Below are positions 16,886 through 26,805 of a stretch of 40,194 bases of DNA, piece by piece. The position numbers were made by a program, and so were the translations under genes. This DNA comes from Vagococcus allomyrinae. Lineage in GTDB: Bacteria; Bacillota; Bacilli; Lactobacillales; Vagococcaceae. Under the pieces are notes generated by a model that was not told the origin of the DNA, did no database searches, and saw only the letters and a program-made list of their open reading frames with translations. Location: positions 1 through 40,194 of the forward strand of contig NZ_JAEEGA010000028.1 of NCBI RefSeq assembly GCF_017829975.1. The letters run 5' to 3'. Numbering within the stretch: the first letter of the stretch is position 1; every line of letters begins with the position of its first letter.

Positions 16886-17590
16886 TTAACTTTTTTTCCG
16901 ACGCCAATACAGTAACAAGACATACAAAACAACAACATTAAGAGCAGCAAAGGTACTTACAAGTAGTTCCTGTTTGTTACTTCCATCTGTATGAACGGTC
17001 ACCTTCTGTTTACTTAAAAAGCTCACTGCTTCTTTAGCTGAAATAATGGTTTTGTCAGCAGCGTATAAACCTATCACCTCTTCTTTTTCCGTCAATATCG
17101 GCGTTCCCCCAGTTCCCCCCTCCTTCTGAGCTACTATCTCATAATCACTCAATCGCTTACCTGAATCATTTCGTACTAAAACATCCCCCTTTAGATCCAT
17201 TCCATTTTGTTCCGTTTTAAACTGAAGTGCCCGATGTTGCCTGACTTTCTTGTCCAATTTAATCAAACTCAGCGGGGGCACTGACTCATTTGCGACAACT
17301 GTGCCGCTAATTCGCTGATTCTTTTCACCCGCTTTATTGGGTAGCACAACTATCACTTTCTCATTTATGACAGGTTGCTCCATCTCAGGATAACTAGTTA
17401 AAACAAAAGACAATTTACGACTAGATTTGCCAACTAAAAGAGCCGTTTGCTCCGGGCTTCTGTTAGTCGCTTCAACGATAGCCACACTCTTGTTCACTGA
17501 GCGAAACATTTGAAAAATAGTCATAAGCAACACCAGCATCACAGCCAGCAACAAAACCACCATTCTCCGAGAACTTTTTAACAGTGTCAA
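16886..17590 (-). CDS. Bitopic membrane protein with a degenerate trypsin-like motif
   Basis: A 234-residue protein with a signal-anchor span (about residues 10-30), an extracellular domain of about 175 residues and a C-terminal span (about 208-228) ending YWRRKKS. Inside the outer domain EGGTGGTPILTEKEEVIGLY resembles the active-site strand of chymotrypsin-fold proteases (GxSGxPIL...VIG), but with Thr where Ser is expected. It starts with TTG (AGGTGA 7 nt upstream), 32 bp after the permease gene, so it is probably co-expressed. It may be an accessory to the permease or a non-catalytic binding domain. No named family recognised. Confidence 0.55.
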   Translation of the reverse strand: MTLLKSSRRMVVLLLAVMLVLLMTIFQMFRSVNKSVAIVEATNRSPEQTALLVGKSSRKLSFVLTSYPEMEQPVINEKVIVVLPNKAGEKNQRISGTVVANESVPPLSLIKLDKKVRQHRALQFKTEQNGMDLKGDVLVRNDSGKRLSDYEIVAQKEGGTGGTPILTEKEEVIGLYAADKTIISAKEAVSFLSKQKVTVHTDGSNKQELLVSTFAALNVVVLYVLLLYWRRKKS

Positions 17591-17622
17591 TTGACTGTCA
17601 CCTAGCTTTCATTTACGATTAA

Positions 17623-19089
17623 TCACACCTTTGCTTGTTCCTCTGCCTCAGCCACGATTTCCTTAATGTCTTCCTTTTCCTCTTTGACTTGCTCTTCCAA
17701 GTTTCGTCCACCAGAGAACAAAAATTCCACAATAACTGAGATGACAATTCCGGCTAACAAACCGATATGTGGTTCCGTCACAGACATAATTGCGCCAGTC
17801 ACTCCTGCCACGCCTTTTTGAACCGTTGTTTTAGTCATGCCAAATCCAATATTAAAACAAGCAAACGCTTGGATCATCAGAGTTAAGCTCATCCCTAGGG
17901 GTAAAATTGGATTGATCAAAGCCACTAACGGTAAGGTAAAGGTGGCAACCATCTTCGCTAAGTCAAAAGAAATTACGCCGCCAAACAGCGAATACATACT
18001 TTTTTTGCCCTGTTTATACCGTTCGACTGTGGTTACTTGCATGGCTGTCCATAATGGTCCCGACATCACCACATTAGGTGCAAACACACCTTGAATGATA
18101 TTACGTGCTCCAGTTAAAATATTGGCACGATCTGGATTAACATCGACTTTTTCATCTGGCCGTGCTTCACCAGCTTCTGTGTTCAACTCCGTCGCCACGA
18201 CGATATTCCCAAAAGAAATAATGTACGTGATAAAGGCCACTGGTAAGGCACTCAGAATAATCCTCATCGGTGGAATACCAAAAGCAAATAAGCTAAAGGT
18301 GTTGAACCCTTCTTTAAGACCAGGTATTGGGTTAAAAAATATTCCTTGACTTAAATCAAAGACTGGTAAGGGGAGTTCTCCAACAATCACACCCACTAAA
18401 TAGGCAATAAATAGAGCTGGTACAAAGCCTGCTTTGGCCAATAACTTGATTAAACCGTTATCCTTATCTAGTTTAATTTTGTTGAAGCCTGTCGAATACA
18501 ATAAAAAGAGCGCAACTAATATTCCTACCGTCCATGAAATAGGGTATTTAAAGATACCAGATCCTCCCTTATCCAAGGACATAAACCCATATTTTCCAGT
18601 TATTGCGGAAACACCTGCTCCGATTAATATCCCTGCCTTAATCGATGTTGGTACCCATGTCACCAGCTTTGTTGCAATCCCTGTCAAACCAAAAATAATG
18701 AAAAACAATCCTAGAATTACTTGTAAAGATACTAAAGCTTGGATCTTATCTTGCATCGTACCAAAACCTAAAATCCAAGTCGTAATCAATGGAATCGCCG
18801 GTGTTATCCAGCCGCTAATGGTCGGCTCCCCAAGCATCCCATAAAACACTTCCAAAGTTTCATGAACACAAACAACAGCTAGCGCTACTGCGAAAGGAAG
18901 ACCAAAAATATCCTCCATATAAGCAATAGCAGACACTCCCACTACAAATACCACCAAGGCTTGAATTGCTTCTGGCACTTCAAAAGGGGCGTGAACAAAT
19001 GGGATTCTAAGATTAAACATCCCCATTTTTATACCAGGTTGCTCATCACCCTCTTTTTTTCTTTTAGCTGAAGGTAGCATAATCGACAA
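17623..19089 (-). CDS. Polytopic permease (UraA/NCS2-SLC26-like), first gene of the fermentation operon
   Basis: About 488 residues with roughly 12 hydrophobic segments, a charged cytoplasmic N-terminus (KRKKEGDEQPG) and an acidic C-terminal tail rich in Glu. Glycine-rich pairs such as GILIGAGVSAITGKYG and the length recall xanthine/uracil-type NCS2 and related carriers, but no purine-specificity motif was confirmed. I favour a TTG start at 19089 because AAAGGAGTG lies 8 nt upstream; the ATG at 19107 lies within that ribosome site and the ATG at 19080 is 17 nt from it. Position suggests it imports the compound consumed by the pathway. Confidence 0.65.
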   Translation of the reverse strand: MSIMLPSAKRKKEGDEQPGIKMGMFNLRIPFVHAPFEVPEAIQALVVFVVGVSAIAYMEDIFGLPFAVALAVVCVHETLEVFYGMLGEPTISGWITPAIPLITTWILGFGTMQDKIQALVSLQVILGLFFIIFGLTGIATKLVTWVPTSIKAGILIGAGVSAITGKYGFMSLDKGGSGIFKYPISWTVGILVALFLLYSTGFNKIKLDKDNGLIKLLAKAGFVPALFIAYLVGVIVGELPLPVFDLSQGIFFNPIPGLKEGFNTFSLFAFGIPPMRIILSALPVAFITYIISFGNIVVATELNTEAGEARPDEKVDVNPDRANILTGARNIIQGVFAPNVVMSGPLWTAMQVTTVERYKQGKKSMYSLFGGVISFDLAKMVATFTLPLVALINPILPLGMSLTLMIQAFACFNIGFGMTKTTVQKGVAGVTGAIMSVTEPHIGLLAGIVISVIVEFLFSGGRNLEEQVKEEKEDIKEIVAEAEEQAKV

Positions 19090-19375
19090 ACAAATCACTC
19101 CTTTCATTTTTTACATCGACAACACGCGCTATATCAAACTCCCCCACTTTTCAAAATAAAAATAAAATCACATAATTTCTACTCATAATTCTTTAGCTAT
19201 GCCTGAACTACTCATGTAAAACCAAAATACAAACTATTTCCACCTCCTTCAAATAACGTTTATTTAAAAAAATAAAAGCGATCCCTCAAAAATATCTCCT
19301 TTAGTTTTTTCTTTTCAAATAAATACTTTTACTGAAAACATAATGTAAATTCAAAATAGGATTAAACTCAAATTT

Positions 19376-19389
19376 GGAAAACGCTTTCT
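19376..19389 (-). promoter_or_regulatory. cre-like CcpA site 1
   Basis: GGAAAACGCTTTCT agrees with the catabolite-responsive element consensus (TGWAANCGNTNWCA) except for the outermost bases. It lies about 290 bp upstream of the permease start. Confidence 0.6.
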
Positions 19390-19552
19390 TTTCACGTTCA
19401 TATTATCACATCGAAAGAAGTTGTCAACAGGATATTTCACAAATAAAAACCGAATAACACCAAGCTTTTATAGACATTTTTGTGAAAAACGGACAAAATT
19501 TTTTCTATATTCCCCCAAAATGAAAACTTTCAATGTTATAATCAACATTTTT

Positions 19553-19566
19553 AGAAAGCGCTTTCT
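19553..19566 (-). promoter_or_regulatory. cre-like CcpA site 2
   Basis: AGAAAGCGCTTTCT is a perfect 14-bp palindrome with the central CG and flanking A/T pattern of high-affinity cre sites. It is about 460 bp upstream of the permease start. Confidence 0.65.
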
Positions 19567-19638
19567 TGTTGAGGATTGTTATAATTGGTGAATTATTGTT
19601 TATTTCCATTGTAATTCTATCCGAAAACCACTAAATAA

Positions 19639-19652
19639 AGAAAACGCTACCA
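19639..19652 (+). promoter_or_regulatory. cre-like CcpA site 3
   Basis: AGAAAACGCTACCA matches the cre consensus at 12 of 14 positions, written on the plus strand. Together with the two other sites it suggests glucose repression of the operon by DNA looping or multiple binding. Confidence 0.45.
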
Positions 19653-20290
19653 CTATCAGTGATCAAGTTATTATCGACATATAAAATAACATAATAAAAA
19701 CAATTACTTTCTAACCGTTTTTTAATTTTTCTTTCTCTGGTGTCTTCCTCATACAAAATTAAATTACTTACTTCTGAAATTTAACCGTCACCTATAGCAG
19801 ATGTTTTTAGTAACTAAACTGATTACACTGTGAGAGAGTACCGTTCAATTGAGTAAAATAGATGGTTACCGAGTGACTAGGCTCCCCTTGACTTGGAGTA
19901 AAAAGTATTGTTGCCAGGAAGATACGTATGTTTTAAAGGGGAATAAGGAAGACGGTCGGTTATCATTTTAGGATATTTAAACTGCTACTGATGTCAGATG
20001 ATTATTTAACGCGATGTTTTTACTTTCTTTAATAAAAGAACAGCTACCACTATGACACTAGTCGATTATTTCGGTACAGGTCAGAAAATTTGACATAAAG
20101 GGGGCACATCAAGGAACGGCTAGAAAAAGTGGATGAGTTGAAATGTGGGAAAATTATTGTCATCATTCAGCAAGTATCATGGGGATAATGAGTCGAATCA
20201 CACGAAAAAGAACCCCGTATTGATTGGCACATCAATACAAGGTCAGCAGACTTACAATCAAACACAACCAAGATAGTTTCTTCTGAATTC

Positions 20291-20335
20291 TATCTGCCTC
20301 CCCTAAAATAATCAGGAGAGACAGTTCCACTGAAT
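20291..20335 (+). repeat. MITE-like dispersed repeat, copy E (left end only)
   Basis: CTCCCCTAAAATAATCAGGA followed by GACAGTTCCACTGAAT matches the outer plus inner left ends of copies C and D. The rest of the element is missing, so this is a solo end next to the AraC gene stop. Confidence 0.5.
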
Positions 20336-20345
20336 TTAGCGTATA

Positions 20346-21242
20346 CTATAACAACTTCAACCACAACTCCATACAACAAATACCATCATAAGCCAAATAC
20401 TTCTCCACAGAAAAAGCTGCTGTGGTTTGATTGTGTTTAGGCAACCAAACGCCGAAAAGATAGTGATAGGCTTGATCAAGGCCGACAGTTACCAGCTCTT
20501 CTTTCGTCTCTGCCTCAATTTTACAAACTAGATAGTTACCACTAGGAACTGTTTTTTTTACCATCCCTTCCACCTCAAGATCAGGGTTTTCAATGAGTCC
20601 CCCAGTAAAATAAGTAAAAGTTTCCTGATTGGGTTGAAAATCAAAGGACATTCCCATCTCGACTTGGATTGGTTGGCCTAGCTGATGTTTTTCACTGTGA
20701 AAGGTTTGCCAAAGTTCTCCTGGTCGATCAATGCCTGTTTGTTCTCCTACTGGCACTTGTTGAACTTTGATAATCTCCCCTTCCACGCCAATGTAAACTT
20801 CTGGTTCAGCCTCTTTTTGACTGATCTCAAGAATCATATTCCCTATAATAAGTGGCACGTTTTCTTCCATCAATGAATAATTGGCTGAAATGTTCGGTTT
20901 CTTGATAACATTCATCAATGGTTTAGTTTTTCGATAGTCCTCAGGTGTCAGGTGATAGACTTCTTTAAAGGCCCTAGTGAAATTGGAATGATCTGAAAAA
21001 CCTAACTCAAAGGCAATATCGATGATTCGTTCCTCTGTCTGGTTTAATTTTTCCACAGCTTTTGCCAATCGGCGTAGTTTAATATATTCGTGAACCGATT
21101 TTTTCACCAGTCGTTTAAATAAGCGCTGAAAGTAAAAAGTGGAAAGAAAAACTCTGTCTGCTAAAACCTTCGTTTCAATGTCTTCAGATAAATGTTCCTC
21201 AATGTACGTTAACGATTCGTCAATTGCTTCCCATGCGTGCAT
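20346..21242 (-). CDS. AraC-family regulator with GyrI-like effector domain
   Basis: A 298-residue protein. Residues about 8-105 are a double helix-turn-helix of AraC type (second recognition region IIDIAFELGFSDHSNFTRAFK, then TPEDYRK). Residues about 140-298 look like a GyrI/BmrR-type small-molecule-binding domain (MGMSFDFQPNQETFTYFTGG, then VPSGNYLVCKIE), as in Rob/SoxS-like drug-responsive activators. The ATG follows AAGGAGG. It could act on the divergent glucoside genes or elsewhere; no target is evident. Confidence 0.85.
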   Translation of the reverse strand: MHAWEAIDESLTYIEEHLSEDIETKVLADRVFLSTFYFQRLFKRLVKKSVHEYIKLRRLAKAVEKLNQTEERIIDIAFELGFSDHSNFTRAFKEVYHLTPEDYRKTKPLMNVIKKPNISANYSLMEENVPLIIGNMILEISQKEAEPEVYIGVEGEIIKVQQVPVGEQTGIDRPGELWQTFHSEKHQLGQPIQVEMGMSFDFQPNQETFTYFTGGLIENPDLEVEGMVKKTVPSGNYLVCKIEAETKEELVTVGLDQAYHYLFGVWLPKHNQTTAAFSVEKYLAYDGICCMELWLKLL

Positions 21243-23024
<1,782 letters not shown>

Positions 23025-23035
23025 GGATTACCAGT

Positions 23036-23066
23036 AAAGAGGGCTAGAGCGACAACTGCCCTCTTT
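23036..23066 (+). terminator. Intercistronic hairpin between GH1 and EIIC
   Basis: A perfect 9-bp stem (AAAGAGGGC / GCCCTCTTT) with a 13-nt loop and only a short T tract. It probably lowers rather than abolishes read-through into the EIIC gene, or stabilises the upstream mRNA. Confidence 0.55.
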
Positions 23067-23099
23067 GCTATAACAATGATAGAATTGAGGAGATAAACA

Positions 23100-24431
23100 A
23101 TGGAGACATTGGAAAAGTTTTTAAATAAATTTCTTGGTCCTGTGGCCAATTGGATGAGTCAAAGTAAATTTTTTAGTGCCTTATCAGAAGCATTTATGCG
23201 GACAACCCCGGTAACATTAGGAGCCGCTGTATTAATGATCATCGGAAATTTTCCGATCCCTGCTTGGATGGCTTGGATTGAAAGCTCTGGCATGAAAGTC
23301 CATTTTGATTCAGTCATTGGCGGCACCATCAACGCCATCTCGCTGTTCGTAGTGTTTAATTTCGCTTACATTTATTCCCGTAATGAGAAACAAAATCCTT
23401 TATCTGCAGGACTTTTGGCTGTTGGGAGTTTTCTTATTTTAATGCCACAAAAAATTGAGGTACCAACATTAGAAACCGCTATCACGAATTTCCCAGGAAA
23501 AGCTGTTGTAACGGGGATCGAAAGTCAAGAGGCTTTTGGAACGTTCTTCACGGGTGGTACTGGTTTAATGGTTGCTATTTTTGTTGGCTGGTTAGTTGGC
23601 TTTTTATTTGTTTGGCTCAATCAGAAGAACTTGACGATCAAAATGCCTGATACCGTTCCGACGAATGTGGCTGAGTCTCTCAGTCCTGCCTTGATTTCTG
23701 GTGTTATTTTTACTCTCTTTTTCGTTATTCGGGTTGCTTTTAGTTTTACCCCTTTTAACAGTATTTTTTATTTTATATACGGGATTATTCAATTGCCTTT
23801 GCAAACTTTAACCAGTTCACCAATTGCTATTATTATTATCTTTACTGCTGCCAATATTTTGTGGTTCTTTGGAATTCACCCCAACATGGTCTACGGGGTT
23901 GTCATGCCGATGCTGCTAGCTAATGGAACGGCCAATATGAATGCCTTTAAAGATGGCCAACCTTTGCCATTTCTATTAATGGGGGTTATTGCTCAGGTTT
24001 GTGGTAATGGGTTTGGTGGTCAAGGTGGAACCTATGGTTTAGTGGTGGCCATGTTTACAGCCAAATCCGATCGCTATCGCTCATTGCGAAAACTGGCTGG
24101 CCCACCGATCATCTTCAATGTAAATGAGCCCTTGGTTTTCGGGATGCCGTTAATGCTGAACCCGATTTTCTTTATTCCGATGGCCATTGGTCCTTTAGTC
24201 ATGGGCTCATCGGCTTGGCTCATGGTTAAACTTCTGAATTTTACAGAACTTAATCCCTTGATTAGCTTACCGTGGACAACGCCAGCTCCGATATTAATGG
24301 CACTCCAAGGGGGATGGAAATATGTGGTGATCTTCTTGGTCGCCTTTGCCCTTAACATTCTCCTATGGTTCCCATTCTTTAAAGTGGCTGATAAACAAGC
24401 CTTAATGGATGAACAAGCGGTTAAAGCTTAG
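23100..24431 (+). CDS. PTS EIIC, lactose/cellobiose (Lac) family
   Basis: A 443-residue membrane permease subunit with about 10 spans and the family motif NEPLVFGMPLMLNP, plus the FFGIHPNMVYGV segment. It translocates and helps phosphorylate a beta-glucoside. No EIIA or EIIB gene lies beside it, so it must borrow them, perhaps from the operon at 36585-37206. GAGGAG precedes the ATG by about 8 nt. Confidence 0.88.
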   Translation: METLEKFLNKFLGPVANWMSQSKFFSALSEAFMRTTPVTLGAAVLMIIGNFPIPAWMAWIESSGMKVHFDSVIGGTINAISLFVVFNFAYIYSRNEKQNPLSAGLLAVGSFLILMPQKIEVPTLETAITNFPGKAVVTGIESQEAFGTFFTGGTGLMVAIFVGWLVGFLFVWLNQKNLTIKMPDTVPTNVAESLSPALISGVIFTLFFVIRVAFSFTPFNSIFYFIYGIIQLPLQTLTSSPIAIIIIFTAANILWFFGIHPNMVYGVVMPMLLANGTANMNAFKDGQPLPFLLMGVIAQVCGNGFGGQGGTYGLVVAMFTAKSDRYRSLRKLAGPPIIFNVNEPLVFGMPLMLNPIFFIPMAIGPLVMGSSAWLMVKLLNFTELNPLISLPWTTPAPILMALQGGWKYVVIFLVAFALNILLWFPFFKVADKQALMDEQAVKA

Positions 24432-24438
24432 ACGCAAC

Positions 24439-24473
24439 TAGAGCCCTCGTGATTGATGATCACAAGGGCTCTA
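24439..24473. terminator. Bidirectional terminator between EIIC and RpiR genes
   Basis: A 15-bp stem with one mismatch (TAGAGCCCTCGTGAT / ATCACAAGGGCTCTA), 5-nt loop, followed on the plus strand by TTATTTT. It lies 8 bp past the EIIC stop and touches the stop of the convergent RpiR gene. Confidence 0.85.
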
Positions 24474-25226
24474 TTATTTTACTCGATTTTCATAGAGATA
24501 CAGTTTTTTTACCAAGGTTTCAATAAAATAAACCACAGGCAATTGGGAGGATAAATCGGCGTTGTAATGAACCCGATCATAGGAAGAGTGATAATAAATA
24601 TCCAAGTCGGTAATCTGCGACAAGGTATTAACTTCTTTATTGGTGATGCTGACAGTGTAGATGTGACTGTTAGCAATTAGCTTGGCAATATGAACAATTT
24701 CAACCGTTTCTCCAGAGACTGAAAAACAGAGACAGACTTCCCGCTGGTTAGGATTAACATCCTTCTTCGGTGCTAAATAGGGAAAATAAGTGGACGTAGA
24801 GGCAAAACTGCGATAGCCTAGCGTTGAAAATTGTCTGGCAGCGTATTCAGCCATGATGCCTGAAGCGCCTAAGCCAATACAGTGGATAAAATCAGCTTGC
24901 TTCAAACGTTCCACTAAAACGGCGACTTTTTGATCAAAATCGGCTGGAAAAACATCACCGGCTAATAAACTGCGGCGGCTAGCCTCTTCACCAAGAATCT
25001 GCTTGCGCTTGCTAAGCTCTTGTTTTAGTCTGGCACGTAGTTCGGGAAAACTATCAAAGCCAAGCTTTTGGCTCATGCGAATAATAGTAGCCGGGGATGA
25101 ATGAGTGGCAGAAGCAATTTCACGCACTCGCATATAGGCCACCTGCTCTAAGTGGGCACTGATATACAGGGCAATTTCTTTTTCCAATTCTGTTAATGAT
25201 TTTAACTTAATTTGGTCAAACATCAT
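24474..25226 (-). CDS. RpiR-family regulator (HTH plus SIS domain)
   Basis: About 250 residues. The N-terminal HTH_6 domain ends in SSPATIIRMSQKLGFDSFPELRARL. A SIS sugar-phosphate-binding domain follows (about 110-240) with GLGASGIMAEYAARQFSTLG and CFSVSGETVEIVHIAKL. It probably senses a phosphosugar and controls the convergent GH1/EIIC pair. I start at 25226; 25223 is equally possible because GGGGA lies close. The earlier ATG at 25271 has its only site too near. Confidence 0.85.
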   Translation of the reverse strand: MMFDQIKLKSLTELEKEIALYISAHLEQVAYMRVREIASATHSSPATIIRMSQKLGFDSFPELRARLKQELSKRKQILGEEASRRSLLAGDVFPADFDQKVAVLVERLKQADFIHCIGLGASGIMAEYAARQFSTLGYRSFASTSTYFPYLAPKKDVNPNQREVCLCFSVSGETVEIVHIAKLIANSHIYTVSITNKEVNTLSQITDLDIYYHSSYDRVHYNADLSSQLPVVYFIETLVKKLYLYENRVK

Positions 25227-25458
25227 TTCCCCGCTTTCTTGGTTCTGACTGCCCCTTAGTCCACTAGTCATCCTTCAAGGCAATTCAATATGACTGGGTT
25301 GCTAATCGAAGGAGATCTTTAGTTGAAACAACCTATCAAGGGCCGTCTCCTCTTGTTTACAGCTACATTTTAGCATGACATCTCCCTTTTTTCAACGCTA
25401 GTTCAGCAAACTTTCTCCTCAAAAACAGCTATTTATCTGCTTTTTTTAATAAAAATAG

Positions 25459-25487
25459 TTACCTAACCGATAATTTGTTGATATAAT
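25459..25487 (+). promoter_or_regulatory. Extended -10 promoter for the 69-residue protein
   Basis: TTACCT (25459-25464), 17 bp, then TGATATAAT with a perfect TATAAT at 25482-25487 and an extended TG motif. The start codon is 22 bp further on. Confidence 0.6.
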
Positions 25488-25509
25488 TTAAATGAGGGGG
25501 AGGATACTA

Positions 25510-25719
25510 ATGCCAAATTTTTATTTTTCCGGTCATTCAGACAAAAACGGGTGTCACACAGTCCACGTCGAGTCCTGTGTTTATTTTTTACTCAACTATT
25601 ATTCGTTCAAAATAGGGTCTTTTTACAGTTTCGAAGATGCCATCACATCAGCTAAAATAGCTTTCCCTCGTTTTAACTTTTCTCAATGTAGATGGTGCTC
25701 GATTAATTATTTTTTCTAG
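25510..25719 (+). CDS. Small Cys/His protein of unknown function
   Basis: A 69-residue soluble protein translated from the ATG at 25510 behind GGGGAGG; the longer frame start at 25492 lies inside the promoter leader. It reads NFYFSGHSDKNGCHTVH, a Cys a few residues later, then an FEDAITSAK helix, and ends with QCRWCS. It resembles small, widely scattered proteins with a His-Cys N-terminal half and a C-terminal CxxC, possibly metal-binding. The usual final Cys-His after the CxxC appears to be missing here (ends INYFF). Function unknown. Confidence 0.6.
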   Translation: MPNFYFSGHSDKNGCHTVHVESCVYFLLNYYSFKIGSFYSFEDAITSAKIAFPRFNFSQCRWCSINYFF

Positions 25720-25737
25720 TTAGGTATCTGGATGAGA

Positions 25738-25899
25738 TTAGTCTTGCTTACTAAAAACCATAGCGAGACAGACGAGAGCGGTAAAGCCACTTAATAGTTC
25801 ATAAATAAGCAATTTCTCCTGATACAAAAAAATAGCATATCCAACAAATACTAGGAACATTACCCCAAAAAACAATTTAACAAAGTTTAATTCTTTCAC
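25738..25899 (-). CDS. 53-residue two-span membrane protein (GTG start)
   Basis: The frame starts at GTG 25899, 5 nt behind a strong GAGGAGGAT site. The product MKELNFVKLFFGVMFLVFVG continues as one hydrophobic span, a short polar YQEKLL loop, a second span (GFTALVCLAMVF) and the tail SKQD. It is convergent with the Cys/His protein. No family recognised. Confidence 0.6.
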   Translation of the reverse strand: MKELNFVKLFFGVMFLVFVGYAIFLYQEKLLIYELLSGFTALVCLAMVFSKQD

Positions 25900-26035
25900 A
25901 ACGATCCTCCTCTGTCATGGTGCTTACTAGGTTATCATACAACAAATCACAGAGAATTTGCACCAATAGTGATTCATTTAGACTGTTTTTTTATCCGCTT
26001 ATCACCAGTGAACCACTCCCAGTTTTATCAAACTT

Positions 26036-26071
26036 ACAAAAAAAACCTAACTTCAGAACTCACTGAAGTTA
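26036..26071 (-). terminator. Terminator of the ABC-2 exporter operon
   Basis: A perfect 9-bp stem TAACTTCAG / CTGAAGTTA (26048-26056 / 26063-26071) is followed on the minus strand by GGTTTTTTTTG. It lies 20 bp past the permease stop. Confidence 0.85.
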
Positions 26072-26091
26072 AGCTGAAATACTTTAAACGA

Positions 26092-26805
26092 TCATTCCCA
26101 ACAGAAAAATTTAATGGCGATGGCAATCCCAAGAATCGAGATACTGCTAAGAATCAGCAAGCTAGCATTAGCAATTTGTTGGTTTAGCACAACTGATTTA
26201 AGTAATTTGATTCCCTGAGTTAGTGGCATCAGACTGGCAAGTTTTTGCAAACTTGACGGTAAGATCTCAAAAGGAACTGAGGCCCCTGATAAGAAAAACA
26301 TTGGGAAAAAAATCGCTGAATTGATTGCCCCAGTTGCTTTTTCACTTGGTGACAAACTGGCTACCACTAAGCCAATGGCGTGAATCGCGATCATAACTAG
26401 CAGATAACTGGGTATGAAGAGCAACCAAGAACCCATAAAGGTAAAGTTGAAAAAAATCCGCAAGGTAATTAATACCAAGATCATGGAACCAATGCTGATC
26501 GTAAAGCAGAAAAAGAGATGAGCTAGCAATAACTGAAGTGGACTAATAGGTGTTACCTGATATCGCTTCAATATTTTCCGTTCTCGGTAGGAAGACAACG
26601 CTAGTGGTAACCCCATGACTCCCGCCGAGCAGATACCGATTGTCGAAACTGCTGCGAAATTGGTGTTCATCATGACCTGACTGTTATCCAGGAAACTCAT
26701 TAATAGAATAATCCCCACAGGTAGAAAAATACCAAAGATAATCGATGACATTTCACGAATCGACAACTTTGCCTCTGATTGGTATAATAACCAAAATGTT
26801 TTCAT
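26092..26805 (-). CDS. ABC-2 type exporter permease
   Basis: A 237-residue membrane protein with about six spans. It has the ABC-2 pattern: a long N-terminal span, YRERKILKRYQVTPISPLQLLLAH in the central loop, and FFLSGASVPFEILP near the end. It forms the export channel with the ATPase encoded 1 bp upstream. Likely substrates are drugs, peptides or lipids; none is indicated. Confidence 0.88.
   Translation of the reverse strand: MKTFWLLYQSEAKLSIREMSSIIFGIFLPVGIILLMSFLDNSQVMMNTNFAAVSTIGICSAGVMGLPLALSSYRERKILKRYQVTPISPLQLLLAHLFFCFTISIGSMILVLITLRIFFNFTFMGSWLLFIPSYLLVMIAIHAIGLVVASLSPSEKATGAINSAIFFPMFFLSGASVPFEILPSSLQKLASLMPLTQGIKLLKSVVLNQQIANASLLILSSISILGIAIAIKFFCWE

Larger units (their letters stand above)
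19090..20345. other. Long 1.25-kb intergenic region
   Basis: It contains the leader and promoter area of the fermentation operon, three cre-like sites, and a decayed MITE end (20291-20335). An 8-bp hairpin (GTATTGAT / ATCAATAC, 20217-20238) and a direct repeat GCTACCACTAT at about 19645 and 20053 are also present. The stretch 19108-19750 is very AT-rich. Between 19800 and 20290 no intact gene is seen, only short frames without starts. Confidence 0.5.

Noticed and set aside
20108-20187. Short frame reminiscent of a DUF2292-like peptide (KERLEKVDELKCGK)
   Set aside because: No start codon with ribosome site, a stop after about 26 codons, and similarity too weak to claim a pseudogene.
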